Below are positions 1 to 8,168 of a DNA stretch of 64,000 nucleotides, in pieces. The notes under the pieces were generated by a model, which was given only the letters and a program-made list of their open reading frames with translations, ran no database searches and was not told where the DNA came from. The position numbers and the translations under genes were made by a program. This DNA comes from Dokdonia donghaensis DSW-1. Lineage in GTDB: Bacteria > Bacteroidota > Bacteroidia > Flavobacteriales > Flavobacteriaceae. The stretch spans positions 2,179,501 to 2,243,500 of the forward strand of contig NZ_CP015125.1 of NCBI RefSeq assembly GCF_001653755.1, written 5' to 3'. Numbering within the stretch: position 1 is the stretch's first letter; the number at the start of each line of letters is the position of its first letter.

Positions 1-144
1 ATTAGTAGAGTAAATAGCAAGAAACTTGAGGCGTTCATAAAGCGGATTATTCTCTACATCTTCTGCCTCTTGTAATACACGCTCATTAAAAGCAAGCCAG
101 TTTATATCGCGATGCTTAAAATTAGTTTCATCTAGATTAATCAT
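1..144 (-). CDS. ppk1: Polyphosphate kinase 1, N-terminal fragment
   Basis: This is the first 48 codons of a gene that runs off the left edge of the window. The ATG is the complement of 142-144. The translation contains INWLAFNERVLQEAED followed by PLYERLKFLAIYSTN, which matches the N-terminal domain of PPK1 (family consensus ISWLxFNxRVLxEAxD...PLLERLKFLAIxSxNLDEF). PPK1 polymerises inorganic polyphosphate from ATP. The catalytic histidines lie beyond the edge, so activity cannot be judged. The next gene inward (nucleoside phosphorylase, same strand) ends 54 nt upstream of this start. Confidence 0.88.
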   Translation of the reverse strand, partial: MINLDETNFKHRDINWLAFNERVLQEAEDVENNPLYERLKFLAIYSTN

Positions 145-198
145 AGAGCAATTTTCACAAAAGTACAAAAGCGATGTCCCTACAGTTTTAATTAAGTG

Positions 199-1074
199 TT
201 AAATACGGTCTAAAACCTCTTCTATAAGCTTTTCGGTTTGTGTTGTAGGTTGTGTGCTAAAGGTTTTATTAACTCTATTTGCTAGGATACAATTAAGAGA
301 TATAGCTCTATGTCCCAGTAATTTTGCGAGCCCGTAAATTCCAGAGGTTTCCATTTCTAGATTTGTAACGCGCAGGTTGAGTCCGCTTTCGCGAAAGCTA
401 AAAGAACCCAATTTATCATTCATCTCAACGTCACTCGTCTTAAGTCTAAGCATTCTACCTTGAGGCGCATAAAAACCTATGTTTGTAGCAGTAAAACCTT
501 GGTAAAAATCTGGCTCATTAAATTTTGCTGCTAGCGTTTCATCACAAGAAACTACGTAAGGAGCACTCTTTTCTGGAGCCCAGTCCATATGTTTTATAAA
601 CGCTTCTTGTATCTCAAAGTGCTGTATGTGCTTACTATCATAAAAATGTAAAAGCGCATCTAGTCCCATTGCGTAACGACTTATTAAAAACGAGTCTACG
701 GGGATGTCTTTTTGAATCGCCCCACTTGTACCAATACGTATAATATCAAGTGTTGTGTGCGTATCTTTTACAGCTCTAGTCTCTAGATCTATATTTACAA
801 GAGCATCTAGTTCATTAAGGACAATATCAATATTATCTGTACCTATACCGGTTGATATGACGGTAATCTCTTTTCCTTTATAGGTTCCAGTAGTAGTTTT
901 AAACTCTCTCTTTTGTGTTGTAAATCGTATACTGTCAAAGTACTTTGTAACCGTATCTACACGATCTGGATCACCTACGGTGATAATTGTTGTAGCAATA
1001 TCTTGCGGTTTAATATTAAGATGATAGATACTCCCGTCTGGGTTAAGTATAAGTTCTGAAGAGGCTATGGCCAT
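199..1074 (-). CDS. Nucleoside phosphorylase (uridine phosphorylase-like)
   Basis: A 291-residue protein of the PNP/UDP phosphorylase family 1, which cleaves nucleosides with phosphate in purine or pyrimidine salvage. Visible motifs are TVGDPDRV near the N-terminus (phosphate-binding loop), ISTGIGTDN, and RIGTSGAIQ in the middle. Near the C-terminus, NLEMETSGIYGLAKLLGH has the Glu-Met-Glu that contacts ribose in this family. The frame stays open 21 codons further upstream, but the ATG at 1072-1074 starts the conserved protein and lies just after the upstream stop (1076-1078), suggesting coupled translation. Substrate is uncertain. A copy of the dispersed palindrome (384-398) is read here as SFRES. 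Confidence 0.85.
   Translation of the reverse strand: MAIASSELILNPDGSIYHLNIKPQDIATTIITVGDPDRVDTVTKYFDSIRFTTQKREFKTTTGTYKGKEITVISTGIGTDNIDIVLNELDALVNIDLETRAVKDTHTTLDIIRIGTSGAIQKDIPVDSFLISRYAMGLDALLHFYDSKHIQHFEIQEAFIKHMDWAPEKSAPYVVSCDETLAAKFNEPDFYQGFTATNIGFYAPQGRMLRLKTSDVEMNDKLGSFSFRESGLNLRVTNLEMETSGIYGLAKLLGHRAISLNCILANRVNKTFSTQPTTQTEKLIEEVLDRI
384..398. repeat. Dispersed palindrome, 15 of 16 core bases (in CDS)
   Basis: CGCTTTCGCGAAAGC inside the nucleoside phosphorylase gene, read in frame as FRES. Confidence 0.9.
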
Positions 1075-1075
1075 A

Positions 1076-2005
1076 TTATAATTTTGTAAGCTGGTGGTTA
1101 TTTTCATCATAGGTGTAATCATACTTTGATACACCACCTAGGTTGCAAGAATAAGCGATTTTTTGAAATACATTTTTACCCTTATCCAGAATGTTATTAG
1201 ACTCTTCTGTGAGAGTAAGTACATCATTCTCGAGGATGAAAAATGGTCGCATTCTAGTTATCATTTTAAATAGTTGTATATCTCCATACCCATAGTAACC
1301 TTGGTAATTGAGCATATAACCACATAGTTGTTTTTCTGATTTAATTTCATACTTGCGTATGAGTCTAAGCATATTTGTTTCCAGTGTGTTAAGTCCACTC
1401 TGCACGTGCGGAAACCGCTCCTTGTGTGCACTTATACAGTTAGATAAATAGGTGAAGCTAGTATCTTTTGCACGTTGTGGCTTAAGTTTTAAGTGATCAT
1501 TACCGCAGTATAGTCTCCATAAATCATCTGCAAGAAAGATATCGTGCTTTGTAAGCGTAGTCTTGTCTTTATAATGAGCCAGTAGTTGCTGGTCAGATAA
1601 TTGCGAGAGGCCTTTAAGCTCTTTTTCGCCAGATACACGACCACTGCACACAAGTGAGACAATACCTTTGTAATTTATAGCACGTAAAAAACTTATACAG
1701 GCAAGCATATTAATATGACAAAAGAGATCATATTCAAACCATAAGACGACTTCTTCATATAAATGGGCATCTGCAACAATAGCTAGCTGACTACCAAAGA
1801 TATCATCATAAGATCCAGCGTGCTCCGGGTAATTTGATTCAAAAAAGGATATACGTGCCGCTCTAAACTCCTCACTGGCTAGGTTTGCCACCGTCTTACC
1901 TTCACACAGCAGCTCTCGCCATACCGCATAATCTCCTTTTACTTGCATTGCAAGTAATCTATCATTAAGGCTATCGCCGTTTGTAACGTGTAAGAGTTGT
2001 GACAT
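1076..2005 (-). CDS. DUF1835 domain-containing protein
   Basis: A 309-residue cytoplasmic protein. It opens with LLHVTNGDSLNDRLLAM, the signature start of DUF1835, and the C-terminal part resembles the partner domain often fused to it (DUF3658-like). The middle has VVLWFEYDLFCHINMLACI, the conserved acidic/aromatic stretch of the family. No biochemical role is established to my knowledge. It is second-last in a minus-strand run and nearly abuts the phosphorylase gene (1-nt gap). No signal peptide or membrane segment is seen. Confidence 0.75.
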   Translation of the reverse strand: MSQLLHVTNGDSLNDRLLAMQVKGDYAVWRELLCEGKTVANLASEEFRAARISFFESNYPEHAGSYDDIFGSQLAIVADAHLYEEVVLWFEYDLFCHINMLACISFLRAINYKGIVSLVCSGRVSGEKELKGLSQLSDQQLLAHYKDKTTLTKHDIFLADDLWRLYCGNDHLKLKPQRAKDTSFTYLSNCISAHKERFPHVQSGLNTLETNMLRLIRKYEIKSEKQLCGYMLNYQGYYGYGDIQLFKMITRMRPFFILENDVLTLTEESNNILDKGKNVFQKIAYSCNLGGVSKYDYTYDENNHQLTKL

Positions 2006-2039
2006 AGGGATGGTGTATTTACTTGCGGTTAAGATACGT

Positions 2040-2372
2040 TTATCCGCCTACACGTTTAGTTTTAAAACCTTTGTCTTTCAGAAAAGACATAATGCGATCT
2101 CTATAATCACCTTGTATAATGATACTTTCATTTTTAAAACTACCACCTACACCTAGTAAAACTTTAATCTCTTTTGCAAGAATTTTAAAGTCTGAGGTAG
2201 CGCCGGTATACCCCTCTATAATCGTGATAGGTTTTCCTTTGCGCTTCTCATATTTACAAATGAGAGGATCATCTTGTATCCAGAGGGTATCTTCTATGTC
2301 AAGATTTTCTGTAGCATCTTTTTCTGGAGTGTGATCCGGAAAAAGATTCTTTAATTGATCACTTAAGTCCAT
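2040..2372 (-). CDS. SUI1/eIF1-family translation factor (YciH-like)
   Basis: A 110-residue protein. The C-terminal 65 residues are a SUI1 domain: ITIIEGYTGATSDFKILAKEIK, then the glycine-rich LLGVGGSFK, then IIIQGDYRDRIMSFLKDKGFK. In bacteria these eIF1-like proteins are thought to affect fidelity of start selection at the ribosome. The N-terminal 45 residues are acidic and less conserved. It lies 2 nt from the end of the oxygenase gene upstream, so the two are probably cotranscribed. Confidence 0.85.
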   Translation of the reverse strand: MDLSDQLKNLFPDHTPEKDATENLDIEDTLWIQDDPLICKYEKRKGKPITIIEGYTGATSDFKILAKEIKVLLGVGGSFKNESIIIQGDYRDRIMSFLKDKGFKTKRVGG

Positions 2373-2374
2373 AC

Positions 2375-3325
2375 TTATTCTTTAATCAACCCTATTTCTA
2401 CAAGGCGCTGGTGTAAAAATTCTCCAGCAGTAATATCTTCAAAAGCCTTTGGGTGGTTCTCATCTACACATTCGTCAAGGCAGTTAAGCTTCATATCAGA
2501 CCTAGGGTGCATAAAGAAAGGTATACTGTAGCGAGCCGTTCCCCATTGCTCTTTTGGAGGGTTTACCACACGGTGTATAGTAGAACGTAATTTATTATTA
2601 GTATGACGCTCTAGCATATCACCTACATTTATTACAAGCTCATCTTCATTAGGTATGGCATCTATCCACTCACCATCTTTACGTAGTACTTGCAATCCTC
2701 CGGCAGAGGCTCCCATAAGTAAGGTTATGAGGTTTATGTCACCGTGAGCACCTGCACGTACGGCACCTTTAGGCTCTTCGGTAATAGGAGGGTAGTGTAT
2801 AGGTCTTAAGATGCTGTTTCCGTTTCTTGCCCAGTGGTCAAAATAAAACTCATCAAGACCTATATATAAAGCCAGTGCACGTAGTACATAAATCCCTGTT
2901 TTTTCTAGCATACGGTATGCTTCCATACCTTTTTCATTAAAGGCTGGTATCTCACTTACTATCACATTTTCTGGATACTCCTCAATAAGATTTGCATCTT
3001 CATCTGCCTCTTGTCCAAAATGCCAAAACTCCTTTAAGTCACCTTCTTTCTTTCCTTTTGCGTGTTCTTTACCAAAAGAAATATAACCGCGCTGGCCACC
3101 GCCACCTTCTATTTCATACTTCTTTTTTGTAGCCTCTGGAAGAGCAAAAAAGTCCTTTACATTCTTATATAAATCATCTACAAGCTCATCATCTAGAAAA
3201 TGGTTCTTAAGGGATACAAATCCTATTTCTTCATATGCCTTACCTATTTCTTGAACAAATTTATCCTTAGTTGCAGGATCATCGCTCAAAAAATCTGCAA
3301 GGTTTACACTTGGTATATTATTCAT
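2375..3325 (-). CDS. Isopenicillin N synthase-family 2-oxoglutarate/Fe(II) dioxygenase
   Basis: A 316-residue non-haem iron oxygenase. The iron-binding facial triad is visible as His194-x-Asp196 (GAHGDINLITLL) and His251 (STIHRVVNP). The co-substrate site is Arg265-x-Ser267 (ARYSIPFF). The N-terminal DIOX_N region begins IPSVNLADF and continues EEIGFVSLKNH. Many Bacteroidetes carry one such gene near the SUI1 and DUF1835 genes; the physiological substrate is unknown to me. It is the first gene of the minus-strand run. Confidence 0.85.
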   Translation of the reverse strand: MNNIPSVNLADFLSDDPATKDKFVQEIGKAYEEIGFVSLKNHFLDDELVDDLYKNVKDFFALPEATKKKYEIEGGGGQRGYISFGKEHAKGKKEGDLKEFWHFGQEADEDANLIEEYPENVIVSEIPAFNEKGMEAYRMLEKTGIYVLRALALYIGLDEFYFDHWARNGNSILRPIHYPPITEEPKGAVRAGAHGDINLITLLMGASAGGLQVLRKDGEWIDAIPNEDELVINVGDMLERHTNNKLRSTIHRVVNPPKEQWGTARYSIPFFMHPRSDMKLNCLDECVDENHPKAFEDITAGEFLHQRLVEIGLIKE

Positions 3326-3424
3326 CTTGTAATCTTTACTGTTGTGTGGCGAAGGTAAGCATTTTTAGGGGCTTAACAGCGTTTTTCACATTTTGGAGCC
3401 TCAAATTGTTAGTAACTTTTTGTA

Positions 3425-3440
3425 CGCTTTCGCGAAAGCG
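3425..3440. repeat. Dispersed palindrome, exact 16-mer (intergenic)
   Basis: CGCTTTCGCGAAAGCG lies between the divergent oxygenase and NAD(P)-binding genes. The symmetry extends to ACGC...GCGT (3424-3441). Confidence 0.95.
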
Positions 3441-3576
3441 TATTGCAATACATTAACACTTTCTTTATGTTAATTTCATTAGTAATTGATTCTCAAAATG
3501 ATACTTTCATACTAAATCGAAGTTAAACCGATTAGTAATTTATGGTTTGCCGCCAGTATCTTTCTATCTTGAGGTT

Positions 3577-4221
3577 ATGGAAAAGATATTAGTAGCAGGT
3601 GCCCACGGTACCACAGGAAAAATAATAGTAAACTTTTTAAATGAATCACAATACTTCACACCTATAGCAATGGTGCGTAAGGAGGAGCAAAAGTCTTTCT
3701 TTGCATCAAAGGGTGTAGCAACTGTAATGGGAGATCTAGAAGAAGATGTAACTCCAGTATTTAACCAGCCTTATGATAAAGTACTTTTTGCAGCCGGATC
3801 TGGAGGTAAGAAGGTAGTTGCTGTAGATCAAGAAGGAGCAAAGAAAATGATTGATGCTTCAAAACAGAATAACATTAAGAAGTTTGTAATGTTAAGCTCT
3901 ATGGGAGCAGACAATCCAGAGCAGGCAGAAGACCTACAAGATTACCTAAAAGCAAAACATAATGCAGATGTGTACCTTAAAGAAAGTGGTCTTAATTATG
4001 CAATAGTGCGCCCAGGAAGCTTAACAAATGATGAGCTTACCAATAAGATAGAACTAGCCGAAAAACTTGGTAAACAGGGGGAGATAAGTCGTAACGATGT
4101 AGCTCAAACGCTGGTACGCTCTCTTAATGATGACGTTGCAAACAGAGAAACTTTTGAAATTATAAAAGGAGATAAGCTCATAGCAGATGCCTTAAATAAA
4201 GTAGCAGTAGAGGAAGCATAA
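3577..4221 (+). CDS. Atypical SDR / NAD(P)H-binding protein
   Basis: A 214-residue protein of the atypical short-chain dehydrogenase family (NAD(P)-binding, NmrA/YwnB-like). It has an N-terminal Rossmann motif GAHGTTGKIIVNFL, then MGDLEED and KVLFAAGSGGKK. VMLSSMGADNPEQ and YAIVRPGSLT follow; these are typical of DUF4243/SDR_a5-like NAD(P)H-binding proteins. A TTG start 10 codons upstream is possible, but ATG 3577 begins the conserved MEKILVAGAHG. It stands alone, with a weak stem-loop terminator after it. Substrate unknown. Confidence 0.8.
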   Translation: MEKILVAGAHGTTGKIIVNFLNESQYFTPIAMVRKEEQKSFFASKGVATVMGDLEEDVTPVFNQPYDKVLFAAGSGGKKVVAVDQEGAKKMIDASKQNNIKKFVMLSSMGADNPEQAEDLQDYLKAKHNADVYLKESGLNYAIVRPGSLTNDELTNKIELAEKLGKQGEISRNDVAQTLVRSLNDDVANRETFEIIKGDKLIADALNKVAVEEA

Positions 4222-4258
4222 TCACTGCTTTTTAAAAACTATTTACAGATTTTATGAG

Positions 4259-4305
4259 AAGCTTGTAGCTTGTATGTATTACATATGAGTTACTAGCTTT
4301 TTTTA
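4259..4305 (+). terminator. Probable terminator after the NAD(P)-binding gene
   Basis: Arms beginning AAGCTTGTAGC and ending TACTAGCTT pair with several G-U wobbles and are followed by a T run. Confidence 0.6.
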
Positions 4306-4373
4306 TAGAGCTGCTTATTAGTCAGAATATAACATCAAGATTTTACTGCAGGTAATCGTTAGGCAATAATGAT

Positions 4374-4381
4374 TACATTTG
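4374..4381 (+). promoter_or_regulatory. Candidate -7 promoter element for the E1 gene
   Basis: TACATTTG matches the Bacteroidetes TAnnTTTG consensus 21 nt before ATG 4402. It supports that start over the upstream in-frame ATG at 4369, which would precede the transcription start. No clear -33 TTG is seen. Confidence 0.5.
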
Positions 4382-4401
4382 GTTATATCAAACACAACCT
4401 A

Positions 4402-6408
4402 ATGGCTACGCATACAAAAACCACACTCTCATTTAATTACAATAGAGGTACTCTTGATGATAAAATACTCTTGCAATTGTACAGAGCGATGCTCAAACCT
4501 CGTATGATTGAGGAGAAAATGCTCATCTTGCTTAGACAAGGCAAAATCTCAAAATGGTTTTCTGGTATAGGTCAAGAGGCCATCTCTGTAGGAGTTACAT
4601 CTGCAATGCGTGATGAAGAATATATCTTGCCTATGCACCGTAATCTAGGAGTGTTTACTACGAGAGAAATCCCCTTGTATAGATTGTTTACACAATGGCA
4701 GGGTAAAATGAGCGGTTTTACTAAAGGAAGAGATCGCAGTTTTCATTTTGGTACGCAAGAATACAATATAGTGGGAATGATATCACATCTGGGGCCACAA
4801 CTTGGTGTGGCAGACGGGATCGCTCTTGCTCATAAATTAAGAGAAGAAAAAGCAGTAACGGCTGTTTTTACAGGAGAAGGAGGGACAAGTGAAGGAGATT
4901 TTCACGAGGCGCTCAATGTAGCATCGGTATGGCAACTGCCCGTACTTTTTTGCATAGAGAATAACGGCTACGGACTCTCAACACCTACTAGCGAGCAGTA
5001 TAATTGTGAGCATCTTGCAGACAGGGCAAAGGGCTATGGTATGGAATCACACATTATAGATGGAAATAACATACTTGAAGTCTACACACAAATCTCAAAA
5101 ATAACAGAAGGCATACGCAATAACCCGCGACCGGTACTTATAGAGTTTAAAACCTTTAGAATGCGAGGTCACGAGGAAGCTAGTGGCACAAAATACGTGC
5201 CTCAAGAGCTTATGAATATGTGGGCAAAAAAAGATCCGCTGTCCAATTATGAGGCATATCTGGAGCAAGAAGGTATACTTTCGGCTACGGTAAAAGAACG
5301 CTATGCCGTTGAGATTAAGAATGAAATAAATGAACACCTAGAAAAGTCGTATAAAGAGGAGCAAATCACTCCAGATCTCAACACAGAGATGGAAGATGTT
5401 TATGCTCCTTTCCGCTTTCGCGAAAGCGTACCCAGCAACACTACAGAAGAACTAAGACTCATAGATGCTATCTCTCAAGGCTTGCGCCAGTCTATGGAAA
5501 AGTATGACGATCTTGTGATAATGGGGCAAGATGTGGCAGAGTATGGAGGCGTCTTTAAAATAACCGAAGGCTTTGTAGCACAGTTTGGTAAAGAACGCGT
5601 GCGCAATACACCTATTTGTGAGAGCGCCATTGTTGAGACTGCAATGGGTCTTGCTATAAATGGAAAGAAGGCACTAATGGAAATGCAGTTTTCTGATTTT
5701 GCAACCTCGGGTTTCAACCCTATTGTAAACTATCTCGCAAAGTCGCATTATAGATGGTCACAACCGGCAGATGTGGTGGTGCGTATGCCTTGTGGTGCAG
5801 GGGTGGCTGCTGGACCTTTTCACTCTCAAACTAATGAGGCTTGGTTTACACATACACCAGGTCTTAAGGTGGTTTTTCCTGCTTTTCCAGCAGATGCAAA
5901 GGGATTACTTGCAACCGCTATAGAAGATCCAAATCCCGTGCTATTTTTTGAGCATAAAAAGCTATACAGAAGTATAAGACAAGAAGTGCCTACAGATTAT
6001 TATACATTACCTCTAGGTAAGGCTGCACTCGTAAGAGAAGGGTCGCAGCTTACCATCATTACTTATGGAGCAGGGGTGCACTGGGCGCTTGACTTATTAA
6101 ATAAAAGAACAGAAATATCTGTAGATCTTATAGACTTAAGAACATTACAACCACTGGATAAGGAGCGCATCATCGCATCTGTTTGTAAAACCGGTAAGGC
6201 ATTATTACTTACGGAAGATTCTGGATTTGGATCTATTATGTCAGATATTTCGGCTCTTATAATGGAATCTTGTTTTGAGAAGCTAGATGCACCGGTAAAA
6301 AGGGTGACAAGTCTTGACACACCTATACCTTTTGATGCAAATCTAGAGCAGCAGTACTTACCATTAGAACGCCTAGAAAGTGCCCTACAAGAGCTCATAG
6401 ATTATTAA
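4402..6408 (+). CDS. 2-oxoacid dehydrogenase E1, fused alpha/beta subunits
   Basis: A 668-residue fusion of E1-alpha and E1-beta of a branched-chain (2-oxoisovalerate-type) dehydrogenase complex. The ThDP-dependent enzyme decarboxylates 2-oxoacids and passes the acyl group to E2. The alpha half (about 1-330) has GIGQEAISVG, the ThDP/Mg segment GEGGTSEGDFHEALN...IENNGYG, and FRMRGHEE. The beta half starts near ELRLIDAISQGL and has VIMGQDVAEYGG, ESAIVETAMGLA and ITYGAGVHWALD. The linker at about residue 338 is partly encoded by a copy of the dispersed palindrome (FRFRESV). It is flanked by its own promoter and a strong terminator. Confidence 0.92.
   Translation: MATHTKTTLSFNYNRGTLDDKILLQLYRAMLKPRMIEEKMLILLRQGKISKWFSGIGQEAISVGVTSAMRDEEYILPMHRNLGVFTTREIPLYRLFTQWQGKMSGFTKGRDRSFHFGTQEYNIVGMISHLGPQLGVADGIALAHKLREEKAVTAVFTGEGGTSEGDFHEALNVASVWQLPVLFCIENNGYGLSTPTSEQYNCEHLADRAKGYGMESHIIDGNNILEVYTQISKITEGIRNNPRPVLIEFKTFRMRGHEEASGTKYVPQELMNMWAKKDPLSNYEAYLEQEGILSATVKERYAVEIKNEINEHLEKSYKEEQITPDLNTEMEDVYAPFRFRESVPSNTTEELRLIDAISQGLRQSMEKYDDLVIMGQDVAEYGGVFKITEGFVAQFGKERVRNTPICESAIVETAMGLAINGKKALMEMQFSDFATSGFNPIVNYLAKSHYRWSQPADVVVRMPCGAGVAAGPFHSQTNEAWFTHTPGLKVVFPAFPADAKGLLATAIEDPNPVLFFEHKKLYRSIRQEVPTDYYTLPLGKAALVREGSQLTIITYGAGVHWALDLLNKRTEISVDLIDLRTLQPLDKERIIASVCKTGKALLLTEDSGFGSIMSDISALIMESCFEKLDAPVKRVTSLDTPIPFDANLEQQYLPLERLESALQELIDY
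5413..5428. repeat. Dispersed palindrome, exact 16-mer (in CDS)
   Basis: CGCTTTCGCGAAAGCG falls in the linker between the alpha and beta halves of the E1 fusion and is read as RFRES. Confidence 0.95.
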
Positions 6409-6432
6409 GAATTTACACTAGATTATTATTTA

Positions 6433-6465
6433 AAATGGGCTTCAAATATGAAGCCCATTTTTTTT
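6433..6465 (+). terminator. Strong intrinsic terminator after the E1 gene
   Basis: A 12-bp perfect stem AAATGGGCTTCA / TGAAGCCCATTT with a 4-nt loop, followed by a run of T. Confidence 0.9.
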
Positions 6466-6622
6466 ATAGGGTTAAAATGTTAATGTTTTAAGTAAAAATG
6501 AGTTAAAAGATAGAATCTTGGCTATTGGTTAACATTTAGCCGTTAAAGGCTGCTAAAGTCTAAAAAAAACGCAACAAATGGCGATACTTTTACATCATAC
6601 TAATCAATAAAACAATCACATT

Positions 6623-6784
6623 ATGTTACGTTACACAATCATATTTATTATTATCGCAATTATCGCTGCAATCTTTGGATTTGGTGGTATTGCCTCTGGA
6701 GCTGAGAGTATTGCAAAGATTTTATTCTTTATCTTCATTGTATTATTTGTACTATCATTAGTAAGTCGTTTATTTAAGAGATAA
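6623..6784 (+). CDS. DUF1328 small membrane protein (YtjA-like)
   Basis: A 53-codon gene: MLRYTIIFIIIAIIAAIFGFG, then GIASGAESIAK, then a second hydrophobic helix FFIFIVLFVLSLVSRLFKR. Two membrane helices around the conserved FGFGGIASGAxxIAKILF motif are diagnostic of DUF1328. Function unknown; relatives are envelope-stress-associated small proteins in some bacteria. It stands alone, with a terminator on each side. Confidence 0.9.
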   Translation: MLRYTIIFIIIAIIAAIFGFGGIASGAESIAKILFFIFIVLFVLSLVSRLFKR

Positions 6785-6805
6785 GACTTTATAATAACCC
6801 ATATT

Positions 6806-6841
6806 TGGCAATCTTTCTATAGTGGAGAGATTGCCATTTTT
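6806..6841 (+). terminator. Terminator after the DUF1328 gene
   Basis: TGGCAATCT / AGATTGCCA stem, 13-nt loop, then TTTTT. Confidence 0.8.
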
Positions 6842-6860
6842 ACATTAAAACCTAACTATT

Positions 6861-7346
6861 ATGAAATATTTTAAAATGTCATTGTTAGTTATAGTGCTAG
6901 CCGTGATTAGCAGTTGTAGTTCTACCTCTGTTATAAGACAATCAAAGAAAACGCTTAAAGGAACCTGGACACTTAACGACGTGAGTTATGACCGTGTAGG
7001 AACTTATAATATAAACCTCTTGAACGATGCTTCTGAGGATTGTATGGAAGGTAGTACTTGGAGGTTTATACCTAACAATAATTTTGGAAACTATGAGCTC
7101 TCGGGCGCAAGCTGCGATACCGAAAAAAGATACTTCGTATGGTCTATACCTAATAATGAAGGTGATGAGATGAATTATGATATTTTACTAAAGCCTACAG
7201 ATGCAAAAATGAAATCTGAGACCAATACTGGTTTTAGAATAGCTATTTCTTACCTGTCTGATAACCAGTTGCAAATGACACAAACGGTAAATGTAGAGGG
7301 ATCTCCTTTTAAAATCACAATGAATTTTACTAAGAACGCAGAGTAA
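6861..7346 (+). CDS. Lipocalin-like lipoprotein
   Basis: A 161-residue protein with a lipoprotein signal peptide (LLVIVLAVISSCSS, lipobox cysteine about residue 19). The mature part begins LKGTWTLNDVSYD, the start of the small lipocalin-like domains common in Bacteroidetes. STWRFIPNNNFGNYEL and a C-terminal NQLQMTQTVNVEG strand pattern follow. It is probably an outer-membrane-anchored lipoprotein of unknown ligand. It lies 26 nt before an OmpA-type lipoprotein gene and is likely cotranscribed with it. Confidence 0.75.
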   Translation: MKYFKMSLLVIVLAVISSCSSTSVIRQSKKTLKGTWTLNDVSYDRVGTYNINLLNDASEDCMEGSTWRFIPNNNFGNYELSGASCDTEKRYFVWSIPNNEGDEMNYDILLKPTDAKMKSETNTGFRIAISYLSDNQLQMTQTVNVEGSPFKITMNFTKNAE

Positions 7347-7372
7347 TTATTACACATCAAAAAATCATAAAA

Positions 7373-8083
7373 ATGAAAAATATATTAAGAAATATAACGG
7401 TGGTAGCACTAGGTGCTGCAATGCTTACAGGTTTTACTAGCTGTGAAGCCACAAAAAATGCAAATAATAAACAAAAAGGTGCCGTAATAGGTGCTACTGG
7501 AGGTGCCATATTAGGAGCCATTATAGGTAACAATGCCGGTAAAGGTGGTAATGGAGAACTAGGTGCAGTGATAGGTGGTGTAGTAGGCGGCGGTGCTGGT
7601 GTTCTTATTGGAAATAAAATGGATAAGCAGGCACAACAGATAGAACAAGAAATACCAGGTGCGAGTGTAGAGCGTGTAGATGATGGTATCGTGGTAACAT
7701 TTGATGAGAACTCTGGTGTGTACTTTGATACAGCCAAGTATAACATTAATGCAAATAGCCAGACTATGCTCAATAAACTGTCTAATATTATGAAAGAATA
7801 CAACCAGACTAATGTTATTGTAGCAGGCCACACAGATAGTGTAGGATCTGATGCAAGTAACCTCACATTATCTCAAAACAGAGCAAACGCAGTAACAAAT
7901 TATATGATAGGTACAGGGCTCTCTGCAGGGCGTTTTACAACCGTATGGTATGGAGAGGCCCAACCAGCAGCTAGTAATGATACAGCTGAGGGGAGAGCTC
8001 AAAATAGAAGAGTGCAACTTGCAATAGTGCCTAATGAGCAAATGAAAGAAGATGCAATAAATCAGGCTAACGGAGGTAATTAA
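7373..8083 (+). CDS. OmpA-family lipoprotein with glycine-zipper segment
   Basis: A 236-residue protein. It has a lipoprotein signal peptide (LTGFTSCEA, lipobox Cys about 24). Residues about 36-80 form a glycine-rich helix region (GAVIGATGGAILGAIIGNN and GAVIGGVVGGGAGVLIGN), i.e. a glycine zipper. The C-terminal OmpA domain (about 115-220) has VIVAGHTDSVGSDASNLTLS and GRAQNRRVQLAI, the peptidoglycan-binding motifs. It should sit in the outer membrane and bind peptidoglycan. A strong terminator follows, ending the two-gene unit with the lipocalin-like gene. Confidence 0.9.
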   Translation: MKNILRNITVVALGAAMLTGFTSCEATKNANNKQKGAVIGATGGAILGAIIGNNAGKGGNGELGAVIGGVVGGGAGVLIGNKMDKQAQQIEQEIPGASVERVDDGIVVTFDENSGVYFDTAKYNINANSQTMLNKLSNIMKEYNQTNVIVAGHTDSVGSDASNLTLSQNRANAVTNYMIGTGLSAGRFTTVWYGEAQPAASNDTAEGRAQNRRVQLAIVPNEQMKEDAINQANGGN

Positions 8084-8107
8084 GAACTAGCCTCAACAGA
8101 ATTCATA

Positions 8108-8140
8108 AAATCCTTAAAACTTTAGTTTTAAGGATTTTTT
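8108..8140 (+). terminator. Terminator after the OmpA-family gene
   Basis: AAATCCTTAAAAC / GTTTTAAGGATTT stem with a short loop and a T run. Confidence 0.9.
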
Positions 8141-8168
8141 ATTGTCTCGCGGTTCGTAACTTCACAAT

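Noticed and set aside
3271..3456. Plus-strand ORF of 61 codons opposite the oxygenase start
   Set aside because: Mostly antisense to the oxygenase gene, with no protein-like pattern; its end is the palindrome.
7357..7866. Minus-strand ORF rich in Pro and Ala opposite the OmpA-family gene
   Set aside because: The Pro/Ala composition is the complement of the glycine-zipper codons.
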